Source: Haematobia irritans (Eukaryota > Arthropoda > Insecta > Diptera > Muscidae). Taken from it: a stretch of 64,000 nucleotides of DNA. The translations under genes and the position numbers were made by a program. The notes beneath the pieces are model-generated. The model was not told where the DNA came from and ran no database searches. It worked only from the letters and a program-made list of their open reading frames with translations. The DNA lies in contig NC_134401.1 of assembly GCF_050003625.1 (NCBI RefSeq), forward strand, positions 68,025,629 to 68,089,628, given 5' to 3'. Position 1 is the first letter of the stretch, and every line of letters begins with the position of its first letter. Below are positions 1 through 12,130 of this stretch, piece after piece.

Positions 1-1
1 A

Positions 2-3000
2 AATCTTCATCATTGTAAGGCTGCATGTGCTGCCTTAAAAGTTCTCCTGATGAAAGGGGACATAGACATAGTTCTTATTCAAGAACCATATGTTTATAGA
101 AACAAAATATGTGAATTAAGTACTCCGGGGTTCAAACTAATGCAGTATACTGGTAATGATGTAAATCGAGCCTGTATAGTTGCTAAAAACGAGCTCAACT
201 TGTTTCTGCTTCCTTCAATGTGCAATACAGACACTGTCGTTGCAAGTTTAGAAATAGCCAAATGCAAATATTGGGTATCTTCGGTCTACATGGGACATGA
301 CAGGGAGATGCCTCCATATGCCGTTAAGACCTTAGTGGAGGAGTCACTGAAAACAAAGACGAAACTCATTATGGGATGCGATGCGAATGCGCATCATAGT
401 ATATGGGGAAGTAGTGATACTAATGCAAGGGGAGAGTCGCTAATAGAGTTTATTTTGCGTACTAATCTGGTAGTTTGCAACAAGGGAGATGTCCCAACCT
501 TTGTCACTAAAAACAGGCAAGAGGTTTTGGACATCACCTTGGCCTCGCAAGAACTGAATGAAATGATATCTGAGTGGCAGGTTTTAAGTGAACACAGCTT
601 CTCAGATCATCGCTACATCAGTTTCAAATTTGATGTTCATATCACCAAGATCATATTTCCGCCAAATGTTAGGAAAGCTGACTGGAATAGGTATAGGGAA
701 TCGTTCAATATGATGATACCGGAAATAACAGAGACAAATATGAGAAATGTGCAAGATATCGAACACGCAGTGGAGCGGATTACTAAGGCCTTCAACATCT
801 CACTGAAAGCTGCATGCCCTAGAGGAAAGCCAAGGGGGAAACATCGACCACCATGGTGGTCTACGGAATTAAGTAATATGAGGAAATCCTGCAGGAAGCT
901 CTTTAACAAGGCAAAGTCCACCAGAGCCCCTGAGGACTGGGACGCTTACAAGAAGAATCTGAGAGGATACAAGCGAGAACTGAGAAAGGCTCAGCATAAC
1001 TCTTGGAATGCTTACTGCAGCAGTATTGAGAATACGTCCGAGGCTTCCAGACTACGGAAGGTTCTAGCATCCACCAACTCCGCTCCAGGTTTCATTAAAA
1101 CATCGGAGGGCAATTGGACAACGTCCAGTAAGGAGACGCTGGAGGTACTATTGGACACACATTTTCCTGGAAATCAGACGGTTGAACCATGTACTGGCGG
1201 TGCCACAGTTGCTCAGCGGTCGTTTCCTGTCGAGGAAATTGTATCGGAAACTAGAATAAGATGGGCGCTAAATAGCTTTGGACCATTCAAATCCCCTGGA
1301 CCTGATGGAATTACTCCGGCGGAGTTACAAGCTGTAACTGACAAAATTATCCCCTGGTTGTCGGTGATATATAAAGGATGTATCAACTTATCATATATCC
1401 CAGGAAAGTGGAGGGAAACAAAAGTCGTTTTCATACCTAAAGCGGGAAAAGCCTCTCACTCGAGGGCGAAGGATTTCCGACCAATCAGCTTATCCTCATT
1501 CCTACTTAAGACTCTGGAGAGGATGATAGATATTTATCTTAGAACTAGCATCGATTCAAGTTTGTTCTCGAAACGACAGCATGCATACTCGAAGGGCAGG
1601 TCTACTGAGACCGCACTACATGAACTAGTCAGCTTTATTGAAAGCTCACTATCTGTCAAAGAATACACAATCGTGGCGTTTCTAGACATCGAAGGGGCGT
1701 TCAATAATGTCCATCCGAGCTCGATATTAAATGGACTGACAACTCTGAATGTTGATCCATGTATACTCAGGCTGTTAGACGAACTGCTAATGAAGAGACG
1801 TATTTCAGCCACACTAGGACAAGCAAACATACAAAGGTATGTGAACAGAGGCACTCCCCAAGGAGGAGTCCTATCACCTCTTCTTTGGAATGTTGCTATA
1901 AATAGCCTTCTGGTTACTCTAGAAAAAGAAAGGATAAAAGTGGTGGCATACGCAGATGATGTGGCTCTGGCAGTCAGGGGAAAATTCCCATCCACAATCA
2001 GAGATATTATTCAGAGGGCCCTCCGGATGACTGAGAAATGGGCGAAAGACAATGGTCTTGGGGTAAATCCTGCAAAGACAGAATTAGTCATGTACTGCAA
2101 AGATCGCAAAACTCCCACGGTTAGGCCCATTTCCTTAGGGGGTATTGAAATTCCCTTTAGGGAGTGTGCAAAATACCTTGGCGTTATTTTGGACAGGAAG
2201 CTGAACTTTAAGCTTAATATTGAAGAAAGGGCGAGGAAAGCAACGGTAGCTTTATACTCGTGCAAAAAGGCAATAGGGAAAAAGTGGGGACTAAAACCAA
2301 AAATTGTACATTGGCTATACACGGCAGTGGTTAGACCTATAATGCTATATGGTGTTGTAGTCTGGTGGCCGGCACTTCACCAGCCGACAAGTTTAGACAA
2401 AGTTCAGCGTATGGCGTGCTTGTGTATCTCAGGTGCATTCAGCAAGACAGGAACAAACTCCCTTAATGTCATACTGCATCTATTGCCTTTAGACATTTTG
2501 GCCAAACAGTCAGCTGCAACAACGGCTGTGCGGTTGCGCGAGCTATCGCTGTGGTCGGAAAATGGTTACGGTCACAGTTCTGTCCTCAAAATAATGTCAG
2601 ATGTGCCTAACGTAGTGGATTACACTTTGGCGAGTCCACTTTTCGACAAAAAGTTTGAGACTCTAATCCCCAACAGTGAGGCGTGGTGCACACATACCCC
2701 GGGGAATAAAGAATATATAGATTTCTACACTGATGGCTCCAAATTGGATGGACAAGTGGGTTTCGGAGTATATTCTAATGATCTGGAACTTCAAATATCG
2801 AAAAGATTACCTAATCACTGTAGTGTTTTTCAGGCTGAAATATTAGCAATAAGAGAGGTGGCGAATTGGCTGAGAAGTAATGTTCCAAAAAATGTGGGCA
2901 TTAATATATACTCAGACAGTCAACCTGCAATAAAATCCTTGGACTCTGTGTTCCTCAACTCGAAAACGGCCATTGATTGCCGCAAATCTCTCAATGAGAT

Positions 3001-3568
3001 GGCTGAGCAGTACAATATTCACCTAATATGGGTGCCTGGCCATAGGAACATTCCGGGGAACTGCGAAGCGGATGAGTTGGCAAGGCTAGGGACTACCTTA
3101 CATATTCCAGGGGAACTAGAATTTGTTGGTATGCCCCTAGCTACCTGCAAGCTCATGCTGCGTGAGAAGGCTGTTATGATGGCAAATGTTCGATGGGAGA
3201 ATTGCAAGGGTTGTAACGACACCAAGCAAATATGGCCCCATTTCAACTTAAACCGCACACTAGATATGCTAATGTTCTCGAGACGTCAGGTATCACTCCT
3301 GATATCTGCTATAACGGGTCGCTGCCTGATAGGAGATTTTGCAAAAACTATTGGCGCGAAGTATAATGACTATTGTATGAGCTGTCATGATGCGGAGGAA
3401 AAAGAATCAATTAAACACCTCTTGTGTGAGTGTCCTGCATTTTGTGTAAAGCGCAAGCAACTTTTAGGAGCATATAGCTTCAGATTACTGGCGGATCTGG
3501 AAAACGTTAACTTAAGCAGTCTGCTAATATTTTTGGAACAATCTGGTTGGTTCAACAAAGAAAAATAA
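2..3568 (+). CDS. LINE-A ORF2 polyprotein (endonuclease - reverse transcriptase - RNase H), N-terminus outside window
   Basis: Encodes the machinery for target-primed reverse transcription. The frame is open from base 2; counting from the internal Met at base 50 gives 1172 residues. Related copies show the true start about 40 bases further upstream, overlapping the ORF1 end, so this CDS is partial. Visible motifs, numbered from that Met: APE-type endonuclease with IQEP (E12), GCDANAHH and a later SDHR; reverse transcriptase with FRPISLSSFLLKTLE, FLDIEGAFNN, GTPQGGVLSPLLW and the catalytic YADD (634-637); RNase H with YTDGS (D895), QAEILA, YSDSQ and the PGHRNIPGNCEADELA block; and a C-terminal CxxC...HxxxC motif. 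An EN-RT-RNase H order plus the FRPISL...LKTLER motif fits the LOA clade; the I clade is the alternative. No stop or frameshift is seen, so it could encode an active enzyme. Confidence 0.95.
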   Translation, partial: NLHHCKAACAALKVLLMKGDIDIVLIQEPYVYRNKICELSTPGFKLMQYTGNDVNRACIVAKNELNLFLLPSMCNTDTVVASLEIAKCKYWVSSVYMGHDREMPPYAVKTLVEESLKTKTKLIMGCDANAHHSIWGSSDTNARGESLIEFILRTNLVVCNKGDVPTFVTKNRQEVLDITLASQELNEMISEWQVLSEHSFSDHRYISFKFDVHITKIIFPPNVRKADWNRYRESFNMMIPEITETNMRNVQDIEHAVERITKAFNISLKAACPRGKPRGKHRPPWWSTELSNMRKSCRKLFNKAKSTRAPEDWDAYKKNLRGYKRELRKAQHNSWNAYCSSIENTSEASRLRKVLASTNSAPGFIKTSEGNWTTSSKETLEVLLDTHFPGNQTVEPCTGGATVAQRSFPVEEIVSETRIRWALNSFGPFKSPGPDGITPAELQAVTDKIIPWLSVIYKGCINLSYIPGKWRETKVVFIPKAGKASHSRAKDFRPISLSSFLLKTLERMIDIYLRTSIDSSLFSKRQHAYSKGRSTETALHELVSFIESSLSVKEYTIVAFLDIEGAFNNVHPSSILNGLTTLNVDPCILRLLDELLMKRRISATLGQANIQRYVNRGTPQGGVLSPLLWNVAINSLLVTLEKERIKVVAYADDVALAVRGKFPSTIRDIIQRALRMTEKWAKDNGLGVNPAKTELVMYCKDRKTPTVRPISLGGIEIPFRECAKYLGVILDRKLNFKLNIEERARKATVALYSCKKAIGKKWGLKPKIVHWLYTAVVRPIMLYGVVVWWPALHQPTSLDKVQRMACLCISGAFSKTGTNSLNVILHLLPLDILAKQSAATTAVRLRELSLWSENGYGHSSVLKIMSDVPNVVDYTLASPLFDKKFETLIPNSEAWCTHTPGNKEYIDFYTDGSKLDGQVGFGVYSNDLELQISKRLPNHCSVFQAEILAIREVANWLRSNVPKNVGINIYSDSQPAIKSLDSVFLNSKTAIDCRKSLNEMAEQYNIHLIWVPGHRNIPGNCEADELARLGTTLHIPGELEFVGMPLATCKLMLREKAVMMANVRWENCKGCNDTKQIWPHFNLNRTLDMLMFSRRQVSLLISAITGRCLIGDFAKTIGAKYNDYCMSCHDAEEKESIKHLLCECPAFCVKRKQLLGAYSFRLLADLENVNLSSLLIFLEQSGWFNKEK

Positions 3569-3690
3569 TCAAGAAGGTTCAGCGGTTAAAACTAGAAGTG
3601 CCCATATGTAATAGGTACTTTTAGTTAATGTGGTATCACAATGGACTGAATAGTCTAAGTGAGCCTGAATCTTAATCGGGCTGCCACTTT

Positions 3691-3712
3691 AACCTAACCT
3701 AACCTAACCTAA
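3691..3712 (+). repeat. (CCTAA)n 3' tail of LINE-A
   Basis: Four AACCT units plus AA end this copy. The same short array, read as TTAGG on the plus strand, ends the minus-strand copies at about 15446, 16950, 45596 and 57274, and CCTAA units end the SINE at 37364. It is the 3' terminus of the family, not a chance repeat. Confidence 0.9.
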
Positions 3713-4148
3713 GGATTAATAAAATGGTACACAATTTGGTTGAAAAAAATGCTAAATCAATTCTAAAGAAATTGTGATTTTTTTAAATTTATTTGACGTC
3801 AAACGTTTCAGACAAGCCTTAGAATTCATTACAAATCAATCAAAAACACTTAATTTGGATCACACCTTAAGAAGTGATGTATATTCAGTGCAACGGCTGT
3901 TGAAATGGTGAACATCCGTCCTATGACAAGCCCATGTTAAATTCATGGCTTCTTCGCCAATTTTGCACCACTTCCGGATCCAAAGAATAACATGTTCACT
4001 ACTTTTTTGGCTACCCTTTATTTTGTTCTAACCCAGCAAAAAAAATTGGAAGTTCCATAAACATTTCTTTTAAAGCACATCCAGGAATCCCCCATCGATT
4101 TTTTTCCACTTCCGATGCAGTCCTTTGGGACAAGTCCACAAACATTTC
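3713..4148. repeat. remnants of the CCCAGCAA-ended MITE family
   Basis: Bases 3790-4020 match in reverse the block at 26940-27120 (includes 'caccacttccggatccaaa' and a 'gatcacaccttaagaagtg' region). A CCCAGCAAAA terminus follows at about 4032. No gene is seen. Confidence 0.6.
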
Positions 4149-6769
<2,621 letters not shown>

Positions 6770-7048
6770 TTTTTCCAAAATCAATAGCGATTGTTTTTGG
6801 CCCGAAGAGAGATCCAATGCCAAATTTGAGGAAGATCGGGCTTAAATTGCGAGCTATACTCTGCACCAAAATTACATATACAGAGAGACGGACGGATAGA
6901 CCAACAGACAAACGGACATCGCTAAATCGACTCAGAATTTAATTCTAAGTCGATCGGTGTTTTAAACGATGGGTCTCGGAATGCTCCTTCTTGGCGTTAC
7001 ACAGAAATGCACAAACTTATACCCTGTAGTGGTGAAGGATATAAAAAC
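6770..7048 (-). repeat. DINE-1/INE-1-like repeat fragment
   Basis: On the minus strand it begins with a TATACCCT...-type end (7020-7045), followed by the 'cgatcgacttagaattaaat' and 'gtccgtttgtctgttggtct' blocks typical of dipteran DINE-like (Helentron-type) repeats. The family assignment is inference from motif resemblance. Confidence 0.5.
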
Positions 7049-7214
7049 TTATAAATTCAAATTTGTCTCCTAGTAACTTATATTCAAAACTCAAATTTAA
7101 ATGTGTCATATTTGTACCCTTGCTACAATACTCTTCTTCTTTGACTCGGAAAAATTCCGAAGTATTCGTGGAAAGATAAACTTTTTACAACCGGACAAGC
7201 TTTTTCCTTGTATA

Positions 7215-7400
7215 ATTTTTATACCCTAAACCAATAGTGGCCAGGGTATAATAACTTTGATCTGCCGTTCGCAATTATTAACCGATTTTGATTAAATTTG
7301 GTACAGAGTGTTTTATGGGCACTAGGACGAACGCTATTGAATGTGGATCGCCAGAATTTGTTTCAGGAATCAATTGAGGGAGAAAGAATTAGTATAAATT
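7215..7400 (+). repeat. DINE-like repeat fragment
   Basis: Contains the TATACCCTAAACC / GGGTATAATAA hairpin-like start and the 'ccgattttgattaaatttgg' block shared with 21310-21600 and 32874-32960. Confidence 0.5.
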
Positions 7401-7651
7401 TAACGGAAAAATTATAAATAACATACGGTATGTAGATAATACCACAATCATTGCTAGCAGTACCCAGCAAAAACTCTCATTACCCGGTAATCTTGTAGGT
7501 AAGCCTGTTTAAAAAGTAATAACCACTTATTAATTGGCATCGCTCCGGATTACATTTACATACGCATGTCCTAGAAGGAAAGTACTTCTCCCCAGGCATA
7601 CCTTTGGCCATGAAATAAGTAGTGCTTTTAAAGCATACAATCACCTAATAT

Positions 7652-8681
7652 CATAAGCGTAGGAAGGCCTCTGGGGAGGGGGCTTAGACCCCCAGAAAAA
7701 TTTTAGACCCCCCCCCAGAATTTGAAAACCTATTTACGATTTTACATTTTTATAAAAATTAAACAAGTATATACAACGCACAAAGTTCCACAAAAGACTT
7801 TCATGCACAATCGAATTACTTGGGTTGTGGTAGAAGTCTGATGTTTATGAAATAAAGCTGTGGTTGAACTTATGATTTAGTTGAATAACTAAAGCTCCTT
7901 TATTATTTTGTTTAGTCTGGTTTAGTCAATTTAATTAAAAAATTGTAATTGATATTACAACTATTCTTTCATAAATTAATATCTTAATAATGCTGAAAAA
8001 AAGCGTCGCCAAAAAAAATTGAAAATGTTCTTTATGGGTCTGGAAGTGGTGCAAAATTGGCGGAGAAGCGATGAATGTAATATGAACTTGTCATAAAACG
8101 AATGACCACCGTTTCAACAGCCGTTGCAATGAATTTGCATCACTTCTTAAGGTGTGATCCGAATTCAGTGTTTTGAATGTGAATTAAAAATTTTGTGATA
8201 TTTTCCCAAATAAATAATTTTATGATTTTTAATGCATTCTAAATGCAAGACGCGTCCTAAAATTTACATTTTAGGACGCGTCTTGGACTCATCCCAAAGG
8301 ACACGTCCTGGGACAATTTAGCAGGAGCACCCCATAAACAGGTCCTCAGTAACCAGTCTCAGACAAACTCTTAGAAATCTGTTTCAATTTGGGCTCCAAT
8401 CTAACCCGAATGAAAAAAAAATTGAAATATGTCGAACAAAAGGTTATTTGATAATTTTATTTCACTATATGTGAAAATTGCAACTAACTGGAGCACTGGT
8501 ACCAGTTCTGTGATAGGTCCGTCAGTGGCAATTTGCACCAATTTCACGTATGGTACTTTTAGTTGCTTTATTATAAATTGATTGTCGAGTTATTTTGATG
8601 TCTATTTTTTATTCATTTTTATGAAATAAAACATTAATTGAACCATAAGATCCATAAGAAAATTGTCTAGCTACGTTAATG
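7652..8681. mobile_element. non-autonomous hAT-like element, CATAAGCGTAG family, copy 1
   Basis: Ends are CATAAGCGTAG on the left and CTACGTTAATG on the right (inverted, with two mismatches). Perfect 8-bp duplications CCTAATAT flank it at 7644-7651 and 8682-8689, which fits the hAT superfamily. No transposase frame is present. The interior includes a G-rich 'ggggagggggcttagaccc' stretch and a fragment of the CCCAGCAA MITE (about 7990-8200). A second copy is at 23903-24974. Confidence 0.85.
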
Positions 8682-8689
8682 CCTAATAT

Positions 8690-9722
8690 GTAATCACTTA
8701 TTCGTAGATATACCAAAGTTTGCAAAATGGCCACTTATTGTCTCAGGTAACCAAATCTCGAAAATATTGACTTCTCTAGCCGATTACAATGGATAGAAAT
8801 ATGGCTAGTAATGCTGTAATATGAATATTACTTGAATGGAAACGAATATTGTAGAAATAAACAAAAATGCAACAAATCATCTAAATAAGATTACACGCAA
8901 ATTCATTTCACACTTAAAATAGAAATAAATGTTGTTGTTTAAGGGAGTTGGATTCGTGAATTACGTTATAATATACCTAATAACCCATTCACATTATGTT
9001 CGAAATCTACTAAAAGTGAATTTTATATATCCCTTTTTATAAGGCCAATTACAGTTGAAATCTAGTCGATTTTTAAAGTGTAATGTGAATGAGGTATAAT
9101 AAAGCATTTATTTAAAACATAATATGGTAATGTCATTAATTTAAAACACAATTATTATGAAATATTCGTGAAGAACATTCCTTAACGGAAAAATCTTCAG
9201 AAATACCGTTACATAACATATTCTTTTTGAGTTTTTTTTAAGTAAATGCTCAATTATGTTAATAATTATACCTAATTGTACCATCATTTATTCTATTTTA
9301 TTAAGTCATTAAAAGTCAAATGCATTATATTTTGAGAATATCAATTCGAAAACTACCGATAAGTATTTATTATTGTCATTAAAAAATAGTCATTATAACT
9401 CACCGTAATGTAATGCAATCAAAAAAATAAAATTTTCAACAAATTTTTACAATACCCACGAAAGTCTTCATTAGAAAAGTATTTGTGAAAAGCGCACATT
9501 GGAAAATTTTCAACAAATTTTCAAAACGGGCCCACTGTGCCAAAACTAAGCCGCGTGCGGTATAGAGACTAGGTTCATTAGAAAGGGCGAAAGTCTTCAT
9601 TAGAAAAGTATTTGTGAAAATCGCAAACTGGAAAATACTTTTTCAACAAATTTTTAAATTTTAAAGTTTTATTTAAAGTTAAAGAAATATTTCTCAATAT
9701 TGCTAATATTCTTTTTTTCGTA
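8690..9722. other. AT-rich, no gene; local 125-bp-spaced duplication
   Basis: No coding signal. 'cgaaagtcttcattagaaaa' and the 60 bases after it occur at about 9459 and again at about 9588, a short direct duplication. The rest looks like diverged non-coding DNA. Confidence 0.5.
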
Positions 9723-9724
9723 TA

Positions 9725-10233
9725 CACACAATTTTTTTTGCTGATTCAATCACGAAATGAATTGTTACACTTTATTATTTAATTGAAATGTCTTAAATCA
9801 CGAAAATGACATTAAAAAATTAATTGATTTCATTAGCAAATTTCAATTAATTTTTTAAATGATTTAATTTAAAAATTTAATTGATTTTGATTGCAAATTT
9901 CAATTAATTTTTTCATTAAAAACGTAACTATTTTCAATTACATTCTTAGCTGACTTAGTGTTTTTAGTTTGATTAAAAAATTGTTTGTTTGAAATAAATT
10001 TTTAGTTAAATTTTTAAAAAATTTCCATAATTTTTTTTATTATTTAATCTTCCGAGTTTGATTAAAAAGTTAATTGTATCAATTAGTTTTTTATTTAAAA
10101 ATTTTAAGATTATTAATTAACTTAATGTTTCCATCTTCATAAAAAATTAATTGTATCAATTTATTAATTGAAAAAATTGTCAACTTCTGTCAACTTTTTA
10201 ATAGGAAATGTGTTGGTGATATTTCTCTCTGTG
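9725..10233. mobile_element. AATTGA-rich MITE, copy 1
   Basis: A 509-bp element between TA dinucleotides (9723-9724, 10234-10235). It starts CACACAATTTTT and ends ..CTCTGTG. The interior is made of many inverted and direct AATTGATT / TTAATTG units with 'caatcacgaaa' near one end. The same ends and interior occur at 57895-58465 and 41697-44992. Flanking TA suggests a Tc1/mariner-mobilised element; no transposase is present. Confidence 0.8.
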
Positions 10234-10235
10234 TA

Positions 10236-12130
10236 GGACTTTGCGAACAAGTGGTATTTATCAATAAAATTTTATGTTGGAACACGAAAAAATAAAATTT
10301 TGCAATACGAGAAAATATCGCAAAAATAAGTGCTCCAATCAATTTTTAATTAAAATTGTTTCTATCACGAAAATTATAATATCAATCATCTATAACAACT
10401 AAAAAATTAGTTGTTCCAATTAAATTTGGTAATTGATTTCTATTTTAATTAAATAAAGTATGAAATCAATTAAATTATGATAAAAAAAGATTTTAAATTA
10501 AATTTTTAATTAAAACTTTAATTTAAAATATATTGGTGGAATTTTTGCTGTATGATGAAGATTTTGTTGATTCGCTGTTCCGAATTATTATGTCCGCAAA
10601 TTCAATTAAATCCAATTGATTCAATTAAAAGTGTAATTGATTAAGATCGCAAAACACAATTTTTTCACTGAAGCAATTTTTTATTATTTCATTTAATTTT
10701 TATTGAAATTGCTTACATAAGAAAATAGATAGCATTAATCACAGAATTAATTAGAAATTACACAAATACTTAATTAATTCGGAATTTACAATCAATTTTA
10801 GTGTGTATTCAATTAATTTTTAAATTAAGCCAATAAACTGTGTTTAAGTTATTAGATTAATGTAAGTTAGAATTTTATTCGAATATTGTTTTCCATAGTC
10901 GAAAGTGCTCATTAACATCTATTTATTTCGGTCGGTTACAACCTTGTAATAAAACGTCATATTTTAACCCTCTAATGCCCCAATTTTTGCCAGCTGATTA
11001 AATTTTCAATGTTATCGACACGAAAGCAAGAAAACTAAACAAGAAAAATGTATACTGTAAAATGCAGTATATGCTGCAAAGCCTCTTGAACAGTTTTAAC
11101 TAAGTTTTCTTTTTATTTTACCCATTTTTGTTTTCTTGAGGTGTGTTTTACTAAAAGCTTCCTTATAAAATGAAGACCGCCTAAAGGCAGGCTTGGGCAT
11201 TTGAGGGTTAATGAGAAGCTTGCATTGTCAAGTGTCAAACGCCCCCGTCTTTCTCCATATGGGCTTTTTTACTCGTTTTCGATACCTCGCTCCGTACGGT
11301 AATCCTTTGACATTGTAAATACAGGTAATCTTGTTTACCACCCTTTTGTATTTGAATTTTAAATAAAAGCTTACGGCTAACCCTTATTTTACACTCCACT
11401 AAAACCAACTTGTGTTTCATTTTTCTTTATTTTACGCTTACGGCGATCAAACTGTTTATTGTATCATTACTCATTTATAATTATTTAAACTAAAAATAAT
11501 TAATAGTATCGGTTTATTTTTTAATTGGATCAATTAATTTCGTGATAAAAAAACCTAAAAATTAATTATATATTGCAACCATTTCAAAATTTTCGATATT
11601 TTTCTTTGGAAATATTTTTTATTCAATAAAAATTGTAATTAGTATTTTAAGTTTAATCAATCAATCACAAAAACTAATCAATTAATTTTTTAATTGGAAC
11701 AATTAATTTTTTAATTGATACTATCATTTCAATGATTTAAGACATTTCAATTAAAAATTAATTGGATCAATTACTTTTGTTATTGAATACAAAAAATATT
11801 TTTTTCTGTATATGACTGAACATAAGATGTCTTTTCCGATTACAATTGTGGTCGGATTTTTTCTGGGATGTGTGAATATGATAATATTTATATAGAAACT
11901 ACAATAAGTATTTCTACTAAATTTTATTTATTATTTGCTTAGTCTGTAAGGAACTTTGTGTTTCCATTGACTTATATAAATAAATAAATAAATAAATTTT
12001 CAATTATAATTTTAAGAATTTTTTTCTCATTCAATCGCGAAATTAATTGATCCAATTATTTTTCGAATTGAAATTGATTCAATCACAATAGTATCAATCA
12101 CAGAACTGACAAATTTGTACAATCTACATT
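10236..12130. repeat. degenerate AATTGA-rich repeat field, no gene
   Basis: Bases 10290-10860 and 11450-12110 are dense in TTAATTG / CAATTAA words and resemble interiors of the AATTGA MITEs, but clean ends are not visible. Bases 10970-11440 are a less repetitive spacer without a supported gene. Confidence 0.6.

Larger units (their letters stand above)
1..3712 (+). mobile_element. LINE-A copy 1: LOA-like non-LTR retrotransposon, 5' end outside window
   Basis: Runs from inside ORF2 through a short 3' UTR to a tail of four AACCT units at 3691-3712. The 3' UTR block after the ORF2 stop ('gtggtatcacaatggactga' onward) recurs at the 3' ends of the other LINE-A copies in this window and at the end of the SINE at 37024-37364. 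This is the least damaged LINE-A copy here: ORF2 stays open to its natural stop. ORF1 and the 5' UTR lie before the window. No target duplication can be read because one flank is missing. Confidence 0.95.

Noticed and set aside
3691..3712. Telomeric repeat tract
   Set aside because: Only four units and always attached to LINE-A or SINE 3' ends, so it is an element tail.
11235..11420. 61-codon minus-strand frame
   Set aside because: Short, no motif and no conserved neighbour; chance open frame in AT-rich DNA.
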